Part shown: positions 24,208 through 33,033 of the stretch, piece by piece
How the letters are laid out: every line of letters begins with the position of its first letter
How positions within the stretch are numbered: the first letter of the stretch is position 1
Source of the DNA: Deltaproteobacteria bacterium
GTDB taxonomy: Bacteria > Myxococcota_A > UBA9042
DNA: 64,000 bases
Direction: 5' to 3'
Assembly (NCBI GenBank): GCA_020632665.1
Contig: JACKFC010000011.1
Location: 79,967-143,966 of the forward strand
Notes under the pieces: generated by a model
Database searches by the model: none
What the model saw: only the letters and a program-made list of their open reading frames with translations
What the model was told of the DNA's origin: nothing
Program-made: the position numbers and the translations under genes

Positions 24208-25769
24208 CGCTGCTCACCCTCGAGTGCCTGCCAAGCGGCTGGGAGCGCCGTGAGCAGATCCGACGCCATGCTCGCCCGCCGGCCGATCCGACGCGCCACA
24301 TCGCCGCCCGCGTGCAGATGCGCAGCCACGGCTCCCACCGCAGCCTGCCAGGGTTCGCAGCCCTGCGCCAAGAGCGCGCCGATGACGCCGCAGAGGACGT
24401 CGCCGCTGCCGGCGACCGCCAACGCCGGCTCGGGCTTGGCCGCGATGACCACGCCGCCGTCGGGATCCGCGATCAACGTGCGCGCCCCCTTGAGCACCAC
24501 GACCGCGCCGAAGCGCGCGGCGACGCGGCGCGCCGCGCCGACGCGATCAGCCTCGACCGTCGCGACGTCACTCTCGTCCAGCGCGGCCATCTCGCCGGGA
24601 TGTGGGGTGAGGACCAGGCGGCCCTTCGCCCCTGCGGCGGCTTCGGGCCGCCCAGCGACGATCCGCAGCGCGTCGGCGTCGAGCACGATCGCGCCAGCAG
24701 CGCCGTCGCAGACGCGGCCGACCAGGTCGATCTCGGCCGAGCCGGTGCCGAGACCGGGGCCGACGGCGACGGCGCGCTTGCCCTCGAGCAGCTTCGCGAC
24801 CCGCGCCGCTTCCGCTGCACCGCCACGGATCGCCTCGACCATCAGGTCGGGGACCTGACCCTCGAGGCGCGAGCGGACTTCGCCGGAGGTGGCGAGCGTG
24901 CAGAGCCCGACGCCGCTGCGCAGCGCCGCTTGCGCCGCGAGCAACGCCGCGCCGGAGCGACCGGGCGAGCCGGCGACGACCAGGAGGTGACCGAAGGTGC
25001 CCTTGTGCGCCGTCTCCGGCCGCGGTGGCAGCTGCGCCGCGGCGAGGTCGTCGTCGAGCAGGCGAACCGCCGGAGCGGCCTGCGCGATCCAGCGCCGCGG
25101 AACGCCGATATCGACGACGTGCACCTCGCGGTGGGTCGCGGGCCCCTCGGCGAGCCAGAGGCCCGGCTTGGCGGCGGCCATGCAGACCACGGCGTCGACC
25201 TTGGCGACGACGCCGAGCGCCCTGCCCGTCTCGGCGCAGAGCCCGCTCGGCACGTCGACCGCGACCTTGAAGGCGCTGTGCCGACCGTCGAGCTGGCCGA
25301 CCCAGGTCCGCATCGGCTCCCGCAGCTCGCCCCCCGCGGCGCGGGGACCAATGCCGAGCAGCGCGTCGACGATCACCGCCGAGCGCAGCAGGGAGCGATG
25401 CAGGTTCTTCAGCTCGCCACCGCCGGGCGGGCCGTCGACGAAGCGTGGCCGCAACCCGAGCCGCTCGACCGCCTGCAGATGCAGGGCCGCGTCGGCGCCG
25501 ATCTTCTCGCGTGGACCGGCGACGAAGACGTGGACCCGATAGCCGCGGTCGGAGAGCTCACGGGCGATGACGAAGCCGTCGCCGCCGTTGTTGCCGACGC
25601 CGCAGAGCACGGTGGCGAGGCGATCCGAGCCGACTGCACCGACCCGCGCCGCGATGAAATCAGCGACGCCGCGACCGGCCGTCTCCATCAGCGTGGCGCC
25701 CGGGATCCCGAGCGTCTCGATCGTGCGGCGATCGAGGGCCTGCATCTGATCGGGCCAGAGCAACCTCAT
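24156..25769 (-). CDS. nnr: Bifunctional NAD(P)HX epimerase / ADP-dependent NAD(P)HX dehydratase
   Basis: This enzyme repairs hydrated NAD(P)H. The N-terminal domain (about 1-220) epimerises R- and S-NADHX, and the C-terminal domain dehydrates S-NADHX using ADP or ATP. The 537-residue length fits the fused form. Visible motifs are GATLMETAG and CGVGNNGGDGFV in the epimerase half. In the dehydratase half they are KGTFGHLLVVAGSPG, VLTPHPGEMA, VLKGARTLI and AGSGDVLCG, which is normally AGTGD. ATG 25769 overlaps the pdxJ stop by four bases. Its own stop lies inside the next gene if that gene starts at 24207. Confidence 0.93.
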   Translation of the reverse strand: MRLLWPDQMQALDRRTIETLGIPGATLMETAGRGVADFIAARVGAVGSDRLATVLCGVGNNGGDGFVIARELSDRGYRVHVFVAGPREKIGADAALHLQAVERLGLRPRFVDGPPGGGELKNLHRSLLRSAVIVDALLGIGPRAAGGELREPMRTWVGQLDGRHSAFKVAVDVPSGLCAETGRALGVVAKVDAVVCMAAAKPGLWLAEGPATHREVHVVDIGVPRRWIAQAAPAVRLLDDDLAAAQLPPRPETAHKGTFGHLLVVAGSPGRSGAALLAAQAALRSGVGLCTLATSGEVRSRLEGQVPDLMVEAIRGGAAEAARVAKLLEGKRAVAVGPGLGTGSAEIDLVGRVCDGAAGAIVLDADALRIVAGRPEAAAGAKGRLVLTPHPGEMAALDESDVATVEADRVGAARRVAARFGAVVVLKGARTLIADPDGGVVIAAKPEPALAVAGSGDVLCGVIGALLAQGCEPWQAAVGAVAAHLHAGGDVARRIGRRASMASDLLTALPAAWQALEGEQRWTAAQANSDDDEPAGA

Positions 25770-26506
25770 CGCACGGCCTCGGCGATCGCGGTCCGCATCT
25801 CGCGCACGGCCGCGTCCAGGCCGATGAAGACGGCCCGGGCGATGATGCTGTGGCCGATATTGAGCTCCTCGACGTGAGGCAGCCGGGCGACGTCGCCGAC
25901 GTTGCGCAGGTCGAGGCCGTGGCCAGCGGCGACCACCAGCCCGAGCTCGTGCGCGGCGATCGCGCCGTCGTGCAGCTTCTGCAGCTCCCGGGCGCGCAGC
26001 GACGGCGTGCCGGCCTCGCAGTAGTCGCCGGTGTGCAGCTCGACCACGGCGGCGCCGATCTGCGCCGCAGCCGCGACCTGCGCCTCGTCGGCGTCGATGA
26101 AGAGCGAGACGACGATGCCGGCGTCGCGCAGCGCCTGCACGTGCGGCAGCAGCGCAGCCCGCTGGCCGGCGACGTCGAGCCCGCCCTCGGTGGTGCGCTC
26201 TTCCCGCCGTTCCGGCACCAGCGTCACGGTATCGGGCCGATTCGCGAGCGCGATGCGGACCATCTCGTCGGTCGCGGCCATCTCCAGGTTGAGCGGCACC
26301 TGCACCGTGCGTCGCATCACCTCGAGGTCGCGATCGATGATGTGCCGCCGGTCTTCGCGCAGGTGGATGGTGATCTGGTCGGCGCCGGCGGATTCGGCGA
26401 TCGCCGCGCCATGGACCGGATCGGGGTAGCGCGTGCCCCGCGCCTGGCGGAGGGTGGCGACGTGATCGACGTTGACGCCCAAGCGGACGTAGCGAGGGGG
26501 GCTCAT
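25766..26506 (-). CDS. pdxJ: Pyridoxine 5'-phosphate synthase
   Basis: PdxJ condenses 3-amino-2-oxopropyl phosphate with 1-deoxyxylulose 5-phosphate to make pyridoxine phosphate in the DXP-dependent vitamin B6 route. The 246-residue TIM-barrel product has normal length. It shows LGVNVDHVATLRQARG at the start, ITIHLREDRRHI, an ELHTG motif and ELNIGH near the C-terminus. ATG 26506 overlaps the glmM stop (ATGA), and its stop overlaps the nnr start in the same way, indicating translational coupling. Confidence 0.96.
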   Translation of the reverse strand: MSPPRYVRLGVNVDHVATLRQARGTRYPDPVHGAAIAESAGADQITIHLREDRRHIIDRDLEVMRRTVQVPLNLEMAATDEMVRIALANRPDTVTLVPERREERTTEGGLDVAGQRAALLPHVQALRDAGIVVSLFIDADEAQVAAAAQIGAAVVELHTGDYCEAGTPSLRARELQKLHDGAIAAHELGLVVAAGHGLDLRNVGDVARLPHVEELNIGHSIIARAVFIGLDAAVREMRTAIAEAVR

Positions 26507-27873
26507 GCGGCTCCGATGGCGGCCTCGACGGCCTCTGCGATGCGACGCGCGTGCGCCTCGACGGCGGAAGGCTCTTGCCCCTCGACCATGACGCGGCATT
26601 TGTTCTCGGTGCCCGAATAGCGCACCAGGACGCGGCCGGTGCCTTCGAGCTCCTTCTCGGCGCGGACGATCTCGCGGCTGACCGCCGGCAGGCTGGAGAG
26701 CGGCGGCTTCTCGCGCACCCGGATGTTCAAAAGCGTCTGCGGCGCCGGCGACATCACCGCCGTGAGGTCGGAGAGCGGCACCTGCTCGCGCACCATCGCC
26801 TCGAGCACGCGGAGCGCCGCGAGGATGCCGTCGCCCGTGGTCGAGTGGTCGAGGAAGAGCAGGTGACCGCTCTGCTCACCGCCGACGTTGTAGCCGCCGT
26901 GGCGCATCGCCTCGACGACGTAGCGGTCGCCGACCTGGGTGCGGACCAGCTTGATGCCGAGGTCGCGCATCGCCATCTCGAGGCCGTAGTTGCTCATCAC
27001 GGTGACGACGAGCGTGTTCTTCGCCAGATCACCGGTCCGGCTCATCCGCGCCGCCGCCATCGCCAGGATCTGATCGCCGTCGACGACCCGCCCATTCTCG
27101 TCGACCAGGACCAGGCGGTCGCCGTCGCCGTCGAGCGCGATGCCGAGGTCACAGCCGTGCTCGAGCACCACCTTGGCCAGCGCGTCGGGATGCAGCGCGC
27201 CGCAGCCGTCGTTGATGTTCAAGCCGTTGGGCGAGGTGCCGATCTCGATCACCTCGGCGCCGAGCTCTTCGAAGACGGCCGGAGCGACGCGGTAGCCGGC
27301 ACCGTTGGCGCAATCGACGGCGATCTTGACCCCGTCGAGCGTCAGGTCGGGCGGGAAGGTGGTCTTGAGGTAGACGACGTAGCGGCCGCGCGCGTCCTCG
27401 ACCCGGCGGGTGCGGCCGATGCCGGCGCCGGTGGCCAGCGCCGCGGCCTGGGCGGCGTCGTCGGCGAGGAAGCGCTCGATCCGCAGCTCGACCTCGTCGG
27501 GCAGCTTGAAGCCATCCGGGCCGAAGAGCTTGATGCCGTTGTCCTGGAAGGGGTTGTGGCTCGCCGAGATGACCACGCCGACGTCCGCGCGCATGCCGGT
27601 GGTCATGAACGCGATCCCGGGGGTCGGCAGCGGACCGAGCAGGTAGGGCTCGGCGCCGACCGAGCAGGCGCCGGCAACCAGGGCCATCTCGAAGAGGTAG
27701 CCGCTGCGCCGGGTATCCTTGCCGATCATGATGCGGGGCCGCTCGTGGCGCGACTCGAAGATCGAGCCGATCGCGCGGCCGACGGCGACGGCCGTCTCGA
27801 CCGTCATCACGCCGGCGTTGGCTTCACCGCGAATGCCGTCCGTGCCGAAAAATCGGCGCTCGGTGGTCTCCAT
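26503..27873 (-). CDS. glmM: Phosphoglucosamine mutase
   Basis: GlmM converts glucosamine-6-phosphate to glucosamine-1-phosphate for UDP-GlcNAc, feeding peptidoglycan and LPS. The 456-residue protein has the hexose-phosphomutase signatures: FGTDGIRG near the N-terminus, the phosphoserine loop ISASHNPFQDNGIK, the Mg site DGDGDR, the sugar loop GGEQSGH and the phosphate loop RYSGTENKCRV. The start has GGAG upstream. Patatin lies 24 bases upstream and pdxJ overlaps downstream, so it is in the middle of a five-gene unit. Confidence 0.96.
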   Translation of the reverse strand: METTERRFFGTDGIRGEANAGVMTVETAVAVGRAIGSIFESRHERPRIMIGKDTRRSGYLFEMALVAGACSVGAEPYLLGPLPTPGIAFMTTGMRADVGVVISASHNPFQDNGIKLFGPDGFKLPDEVELRIERFLADDAAQAAALATGAGIGRTRRVEDARGRYVVYLKTTFPPDLTLDGVKIAVDCANGAGYRVAPAVFEELGAEVIEIGTSPNGLNINDGCGALHPDALAKVVLEHGCDLGIALDGDGDRLVLVDENGRVVDGDQILAMAAARMSRTGDLAKNTLVVTVMSNYGLEMAMRDLGIKLVRTQVGDRYVVEAMRHGGYNVGGEQSGHLLFLDHSTTGDGILAALRVLEAMVREQVPLSDLTAVMSPAPQTLLNIRVREKPPLSSLPAVSREIVRAEKELEGTGRVLVRYSGTENKCRVMVEGQEPSAVEAHARRIAEAVEAAIGAA

Positions 27874-27897
27874 GCTTCTGCTCCTGGGCGGGCGCGG

Positions 27898-29265
27898 CTA
27901 CTCGCCGACCACCCGCAGGTTCGGTCGTCCCGGGCGCACCCCCTCGGGTCGACGGGGGTGCAGCTCGGTCTCGAGGACATCGAGGATCGCCGCGCCGTCG
28001 TAGCCGGTGCGGCGGATCTCTTCGGTCGTGCGCCGCAGCCGTTCGATATCGGTGTGGATGCCGTAGCGTTCGAGGATCCGCTGCACGCGCGGATATTGCC
28101 GCTCGATCGCCGCCTGGACGCTGACGAAGCCGTAGAGCGCGCTCTCGGCGCGGCGCCAGAACGCCAGCGGGTTGATGTGGAAGAAGGCGAGGTCGTCTTC
28201 AGCGGGCTCGAGCAGGATCACGTCGCCGTGGAAGTCGCGGTCGAGCTTGAGCTTCTCGATGCCGATCATCAGCCGCGTGTGGAGCAACGTGCGGAAGGCC
28301 TGGTTGATCACCGTGATGATGCCGAGGTCCGAGATCGAGCGCTGATCGTTGAGCAGCTGATCGGCGTGGTAGTTCACGTAGGGCCGGAAGGGGTTGTAGG
28401 CGATGATCAGCTGCGCGCCCTTCTTCACGGCCTGCGAGATATTCGCGGTCTTGCGCACACCGGCGTCGATATAGTCGTTGCCGTTGATCCGCGCCGGGCG
28501 GAAGAAGCCAGGGATCGCGGTCGATGCCATCACCGCCTCGCTGATCGTGACCGAGCAATCCTCGTCGTGACCAAAGACGACGGCCTCGGCCGTGTTGAGG
28601 TTGGTGCTGCCGATATAGAGGTCGGTGCCGCGCTCGAGCTTGAGCAGCCGGAAGTGGTTCGGCAGCCCGTTGCGATCGAAGTTGGTCCGGATGAACTCCT
28701 CGATGCCGCTGTTCTCGAACAGGCCGCTGGGCAGATACGAGAGCCCCGATTGCAGCTCCGAGTTGCGCGAGACGTCGGTGACCAGCGGCATCACCAGCGC
28801 TTCGGCGGTCTGCCAGGTCGGTCGCTGGGCGAAGCGGCGAGCGAGGTGGATCATGCGGCTGCGGTTGGAGCCGCCCAGGCGCACCGCCGCTGCCATCACC
28901 GCAGGGACCAGCCCCGCGGCGTCGCGGCCGAAGATCATCGGCTTGGTGACGAATTCGCGGACGTTCGGGCGATAGAAGTGAAGCGGCGAGAATTGGGTGA
29001 TCTGCCGGCTGTGGCCGACGATCGAGCGCAGCAGCTCTTCCGGGCCGACACCGGCAGAGAGCGGAGCAGCGAGGAAGGCGCCGGCCGAGATGCCGACGTA
29101 GGTGTCGAAATCGGTGACCGAGCGGTTGGTCAGCAGCGAGTTCAACGCGATCAGGCCGCCGATCTTGAACGCGCCGCCCGAGATCGCGCCACCGGCCAGC
29201 ACCAGCGCGGTCTTGGCCTCGGGCCGTTTCCGATCGCCGCCCTTCTCGACGAAGGTGATGCCCAT
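27898..29265 (-). CDS. Patatin-like phospholipase
   Basis: The 455-residue protein has the patatin serine hydrolase core. The glycine-rich oxyanion segment is GGAISGGAFKIGG at about 25-37, the nucleophile elbow GISAG has Ser60, and the dyad Asp lies in YIDAGVRK. The family hydrolyses acyl ester bonds of phospholipids with a Ser-Asp dyad. No signal peptide is seen. A C-terminal region of about 150 residues beyond the core (AFWRRAESALYGFVSVQAAI) is predicted helical. ATG 29265 has AGGAGG upstream. It heads the patatin-glmM-pdxJ-nnr-lipoprotein unit. The in vivo substrate is unknown. Confidence 0.88.
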   Translation of the reverse strand: MGITFVEKGGDRKRPEAKTALVLAGGAISGGAFKIGGLIALNSLLTNRSVTDFDTYVGISAGAFLAAPLSAGVGPEELLRSIVGHSRQITQFSPLHFYRPNVREFVTKPMIFGRDAAGLVPAVMAAAVRLGGSNRSRMIHLARRFAQRPTWQTAEALVMPLVTDVSRNSELQSGLSYLPSGLFENSGIEEFIRTNFDRNGLPNHFRLLKLERGTDLYIGSTNLNTAEAVVFGHDEDCSVTISEAVMASTAIPGFFRPARINGNDYIDAGVRKTANISQAVKKGAQLIIAYNPFRPYVNYHADQLLNDQRSISDLGIITVINQAFRTLLHTRLMIGIEKLKLDRDFHGDVILLEPAEDDLAFFHINPLAFWRRAESALYGFVSVQAAIERQYPRVQRILERYGIHTDIERLRRTTEEIRRTGYDGAAILDVLETELHPRRPEGVRPGRPNLRVVGE

Positions 29266-29311
29266 CTCGCCTCCTGCAGACGCCGCCTCGATGCGAGGCA
29301 GCGCCGCCGGG

Positions 29312-29339
29312 AGTGTGACACAGGACGGCCCCGGGGCAA
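29312..29339 (-). promoter_or_regulatory. Likely promoter of the patatin-glmM-pdxJ-nnr unit
   Basis: Minus strand TTGCCC (29334-29339), 16 bases, CACACT (29312-29317). It overlaps the region where the missing 5' end of the PsiF-like gene would lie. Confidence 0.45.
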
Positions 29340-29417
29340 GAGCGGAGAAGCGCTGTCGCCCTCCCCTCCCTCGCCGGAGCCGCCCCTTCGGCGAAGCAGA
29401 AGGCCGCGCAACAGCGG

Positions 29418-29642
29418 ATGAAGGATTGCAACGCCGAGGCGAAGCAGAAGGGGCTCAAGGGCAAAGAGCGCAAGGACTTCATGAAGGGCTGCCTGAAAAA
29501 GGACAGCGCCGCGGCGGACGCGGGCGGCAAGCCGAAGAACGCGGCTCAGCAGCGGATGAAGGACTGCAACGCCGAGGCCAAAAGCAAGGCCCTCGAGGGC
29601 AAGGAGCGCAAGGACTTCATGAAGAGCTGCCTGAAGAAGTAG
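29418..29642 (+). pseudogene. PsiF-repeat protein, signal peptide start apparently lost
   Basis: The 74 residues from ATG 29418 contain two copies of the PsiF repeat, RMKDCNAEAK...L.GKERKDFMK.CLKK, with conserved Cys pairs. PsiF proteins are small periplasmic proteins linked to phosphate starvation in enterobacteria. Upstream in frame the sequence reads AVALPSLAGAA then PSAKQKAAQQ, which looks like the end of a signal peptide. No ATG, GTG or TTG occurs between the in-frame stop at 29316 and 29418. Either a frameshift or loss of the 5' end has broken the gene, or an atypical start is used. Translation from 29418 would give a cytosolic form with no export signal. The last 26 bases overlap the 3' end of mutY on the other strand. 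Confidence 0.6.
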
Positions 29643-30726
29643 CCGCGTCGACGACACGGACGCCGAGCCGGCTCACGCCGTCTCCTCTGCCGCGAATCTC
29701 GGCCAAGGGCGACCAACGCGTCGGCTCGGCGTCGACGGACCGCGGCGGCAGCTCGACCGTCGCCGCCAGGACCGAGACCCGATAACGCCGATGGGTCAGG
29801 ACGTGCTCGACCTCTCCGCGCGCGACCAGATGCAAACCGGCGTCGGCAGCGAACGCCTGGGCCGCCGATAGCGCCGCCTCGGTGGACTGGGCCTCGAAGA
29901 GCGGCGGCTGCCAGAGTCCCGCCCAACGACCGTGCTCGGGTTGTTTGCGCAGCCAGACGTGCGGCCGCCCGTCCCGCTGCGCCACGATCACCAACGCCGC
30001 GGCGAAGACGTCGCGCACCGGCGCCCGCTTGCGTGGCGGCGGGATCGTCGCGGCGACGCCGAGCGCCGCGGCGCGACATCCGGCGTGCACAGGACAGCCC
30101 GCACAATCGGGCTCGCCCGGCTTGCAGACCGTCGCGCCGAGCTCCATCAACGCCTGGCTCCACTGCGAAGGTGCGCCGCGCGCCGGCGCGTCCTCGGCGG
30201 CCAACTCTGCCTCCGCGTCGCGCCAGGCCCGCTTGCGCAAGCTCGCCTCGTCGCCCTCGCTGGCATGCCAGCGCGCCAGCACCCGTGCCACATTGCCGTC
30301 GACCAGCGCCGCCGGGCGATCGAAGGCGATCGAGCGCAACGCGCCGACGGTATAGGGCCCGACGCCCGGGAGGGCGGCCAGCGCGTCGGCATCCTGCGGC
30401 AAGACCCCACCGTGCTCCTCGACGACGCGGCGAGCCGCGGCATGCAGCGCCCGGGCGCGGCGGTAGTAGCCGAGCCCGGCCCACGCCTCGACCGCAGCGT
30501 CGACCGGCGCGGCGGCGAGGCTGGCGAAATCCGGAAAGCGGCGCATCCAGCGCGCGAAGGGCTCGATCACCGCGTCGACCCGGGTCTGTTGCAGCATCAA
30601 CTCGCTGACGAGGACGGCGTAGGGGCGGGGGTGCGGACCGGGCCGGGGATGCCGCCACGGCATCGTCCGTTGGGCCTCGGCGAACCAAGCGAGCAACGCG
30701 CGTTGCCGTTCGAGGTCGGCGCTCAC
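29617..30726 (-). CDS. mutY: A/G-specific adenine DNA glycosylase
   Basis: MutY removes adenine opposite 8-oxoguanine. The 369-residue protein has an HhH-GPD core with the catalytic Glu in SELMLQQTRV, the hairpin LPGVGPYT and catalytic Asp in VDGNVAR. The 4Fe-4S ligands are C-x6-C-x2-C-x5-C (CKPGEPDCAGCPVHAGC). A C-terminal Nudix-like (MutT-like) domain covers about 230-360. The start is GTG 30726, which overlaps the upstream stop as GTGA and has CGGAG before it; the frame opens further upstream but inside another gene. The final SSGSSS is encoded antisense to the PsiF-like C-terminus. It is the last gene of a long envelope operon. Confidence 0.94.
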   Translation of the reverse strand: MSADLERQRALLAWFAEAQRTMPWRHPRPGPHPRPYAVLVSELMLQQTRVDAVIEPFARWMRRFPDFASLAAAPVDAAVEAWAGLGYYRRARALHAAARRVVEEHGGVLPQDADALAALPGVGPYTVGALRSIAFDRPAALVDGNVARVLARWHASEGDEASLRKRAWRDAEAELAAEDAPARGAPSQWSQALMELGATVCKPGEPDCAGCPVHAGCRAAALGVAATIPPPRKRAPVRDVFAAALVIVAQRDGRPHVWLRKQPEHGRWAGLWQPPLFEAQSTEAALSAAQAFAADAGLHLVARGEVEHVLTHRRYRVSVLAATVELPPRSVDAEPTRWSPLAEIRGRGDGVSRLGVRVVDAATSSGSSS

Positions 30727-31700
30727 GGCGCTCCGCCGGGGAGGGCGCCACGCAGCCGGAGGTCGAAGCAGAGCTGGCGCCAAGCGCTGTCGCTCGCCGC
30801 GAACTCGATCGAGACCGGCTGGCCGTGGTCGTCGGCGGTGAGCTCGACGCGCAGCGGATGCCAGCCGAAGTCCCCGCGCTGCAGCACCAGCTCCTGGCGG
30901 ACCTCACCGGCAACGCGGAGCCGCACGGCCACGTCGCTGCCCTTGTCGTAGCGGACGGCCCAGAGCCGGTTGCCGACCCGACCTTCGAGCGTCCGCGCGG
31001 CGCGAACCTTCGGCCAGCGGACGACCAGCGTCGCGCCGTCGGGGTGCGGTTGCGCGAAGATGCAGCGTCGCCGGGTGCTCTCGACCTCGTTGAGGGCGAC
31101 GAAGACGTCGGTCCACCAAGCGCCAGGGCATTGGTGGCGGCTGCCGTTCCAGGTGCACTTCGTCGTCGCGCCCGCCTTGTCAGCGACGCGGCTGACCTCA
31201 GCCTGATCGAGGTGGGCCCGCAGGTCCTCGACGATCTGGCTCTCCGGCAGCTCGACCAGGGCCAACTCGACGCCCCCCTCGAGCGCGACTTGCCGCACCA
31301 CGCGCCCCATCGCCGCGGGGTCGACCGCCGGGCCCAGCGCCGGCATCCGGAGCATCCAGAGCCGGCGCAGGCCCTCGACATCCCACGCGGTCGGCGGATC
31401 GGCGGGAACCCAGACCTCGGCCAGATCGAGCCCCACCGCGCGCGCAGCAGCGTCGAAGCGCCATCGCTCCGCGGCGGCCCACGCTGGCAGGAACGCGATC
31501 CCGTCGCCTGGGGCGAGTTCGGCCTGCAGCGTCGCGGCAGCGGCGGCGAGGGCCGCAGGTGGTGGGACCGCGTCGACCCGCGCGGCGGCAGAGATCGAGC
31601 TCCACGCCGCGGCAGCCACCAAGGCCAAGCTGACGACCACGGCCGCATAGGCGGCGGCACGGCGTGCGGGCGGGTCGGTCAACTGTGGCGGCGTGGGCAT
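30723..31700 (-). CDS. Membrane-anchored protein of unknown function
   Basis: The 325-residue protein has one N-terminal membrane helix (AAAYAAVVVSLALVAAAAW, about 14-33) and a large extracytoplasmic part. Within it are an Ala-rich helical segment, a mixed alpha/beta region (LALVELPESQIVEDL) and a C-terminal beta-rich segment that begins near CIFAQPHPDGATLVV and may be a jelly-roll. Three Cys (TKCTW, HQCPG, RRCIF) lie within about 45 residues. No family is recognised. It sits between the FadL-type barrel gene (12 bases) and mutY (four-base overlap), so it is probably part of the envelope operon. Confidence 0.7.
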   Translation of the reverse strand: MPTPPQLTDPPARRAAAYAAVVVSLALVAAAAWSSISAAARVDAVPPPAALAAAAATLQAELAPGDGIAFLPAWAAAERWRFDAAARAVGLDLAEVWVPADPPTAWDVEGLRRLWMLRMPALGPAVDPAAMGRVVRQVALEGGVELALVELPESQIVEDLRAHLDQAEVSRVADKAGATTKCTWNGSRHQCPGAWWTDVFVALNEVESTRRRCIFAQPHPDGATLVVRWPKVRAARTLEGRVGNRLWAVRYDKGSDVAVRLRVAGEVRQELVLQRGDFGWHPLRVELTADDHGQPVSIEFAASDSAWRQLCFDLRLRGALPGGAP

Positions 31701-31712
31701 CGGCAGTCGCGG

Positions 31713-33032
31713 CTAGAGGGCGTGGCGGAGCGCGATCGAGAACCGCAGTTCGTCGCCTTCGAGCGACGTCCCCCCGACCGGATCGGTCGGGTCGCGCTTG
31801 CTGGCCGTCCGTCGAAAGAGGTGCGACCAACCGAACGCAATATCGACGCCGATTCGGTCGACATCAACCCTCTCCGGGTCGGCGAGCGCGAAGCCGGCGC
31901 CGAGCCCGAGATCGAGGGCGTCTGCATCGAGGTAGTTGGCGCTCCCGGTCGCGCGGGGCAGCGGCGTCGTGCGCCAGCCGAGCCCACCGCGGAGCCGAAG
32001 CCAACGTGCAATCCGGTGCTCGACGCCCAGGCGCGGCACGACGCGATCGGCTGCGGCGAGGGGGACCGGGCTGGTCTGGACCGAGAGGATCTGCTCGGCC
32101 TGCTCCGGGTTGCGCGCCAACGCCGCGTTGTCGACGTCGATCCGCACGTCCGGGCCCAGCGGCGGCAGCTCGGACCAACGCTCCCAGCGCGCCGACGCAA
32201 GCACCGACCAGCGCGGGGTCACCGCGAAGCGCGCCGCCAAGGCCAGGCTCATCGGCGACCAGAGCCCGACCCCGCGGACGTCCATCGCGACGTCGCCGAG
32301 CTCGGCGACCCGCACCGTGAGTGGCAGTTGGTAGCGAACGTCGGCATGTTGCCGAAAGACGACGGCGAGCCGCCAACGCGTCCCCAAGTCGGCGGTGGCG
32401 CCTGCGGTGAAGGTCAGGCGGCTCCACAAATCGACCGCGAGGCGCTGATCGGTGAAGCGTCGCTCCAGCGAGGAGACCCGAAAGTCGCCGCCGCCGGAGA
32501 GCTCGGCCAGCAGCTGCCCCGTCACGCCGACGCAGAGCCAATCGGTGACGCGCCAGCCCACGCCGAGGCCGACCAACAAGCGATCGACCAGCCCTTCGTA
32601 GAGCGGGACCTGCGGCTGCCGCGGATCGCGCGACCAGATCTGGGTCGGCGACGAGAGCGGGATGTGCAACGCGAGCCCGACGCCGAGGCGCTCGCGGAAG
32701 GGACCACCGATCGGCGCCGCTACCGCGAGGTTGCCGAGGGTCACCGGGCCAGGCGTCGCGGCCGGATACCGCTGCTGACCGCCGATCTGCACGATCCGAT
32801 GTGACGGCGCGAGCTGCAGTAGGCCGAGCGATCCGCCCGCCGAGGCGAGCCGTCCGAGCGCAGCGGGGTTGTTCCAGGTGGCGCGCGGTCCATCGGCCGC
32901 GGCCTCGATCGCGCCGGCCAGGGCGATGGCGCGCGGACCGAAGCCATAGAGCTCGGGCGTCCCCGCGCGCGCCACCGACGCAACACACGTCAGCAGCGCC
33001 GCCATGGCGACCAAGCCCCCGCGCATCTGCAT
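31713..33032 (-). CDS. FadL/OmpP1/TodX-type outer membrane protein
   Basis: The 439-residue protein has a signal peptide (MAALLTCVASVARA) followed by the FadL-family start GFGPRAIALAGA and the N-terminal hatch-like segment TWNNPAALGRL. The remainder alternates short amphipathic strands with loops, as in a 14-strand barrel. Family members carry hydrophobic compounds such as fatty acids across the outer membrane; the substrate here is not known. The start is one base after the stop of the deacetylase gene, so coupling is likely. The C-terminus ends RFSIALRHAL, with no terminal aromatic residue. Confidence 0.82.
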   Translation of the reverse strand: MQMRGGLVAMAALLTCVASVARAGTPELYGFGPRAIALAGAIEAAADGPRATWNNPAALGRLASAGGSLGLLQLAPSHRIVQIGGQQRYPAATPGPVTLGNLAVAAPIGGPFRERLGVGLALHIPLSSPTQIWSRDPRQPQVPLYEGLVDRLLVGLGVGWRVTDWLCVGVTGQLLAELSGGGDFRVSSLERRFTDQRLAVDLWSRLTFTAGATADLGTRWRLAVVFRQHADVRYQLPLTVRVAELGDVAMDVRGVGLWSPMSLALAARFAVTPRWSVLASARWERWSELPPLGPDVRIDVDNAALARNPEQAEQILSVQTSPVPLAAADRVVPRLGVEHRIARWLRLRGGLGWRTTPLPRATGSANYLDADALDLGLGAGFALADPERVDVDRIGVDIAFGWSHLFRRTASKRDPTDPVGGTSLEGDELRFSIALRHAL

Positions 33033-33033
33033 C

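Noticed and set aside
26551..29421. A 956-codon plus-strand frame across pdxJ, glmM and patatin
   Set aside because: It is antisense to three firmly identified enzymes and has shadow composition.
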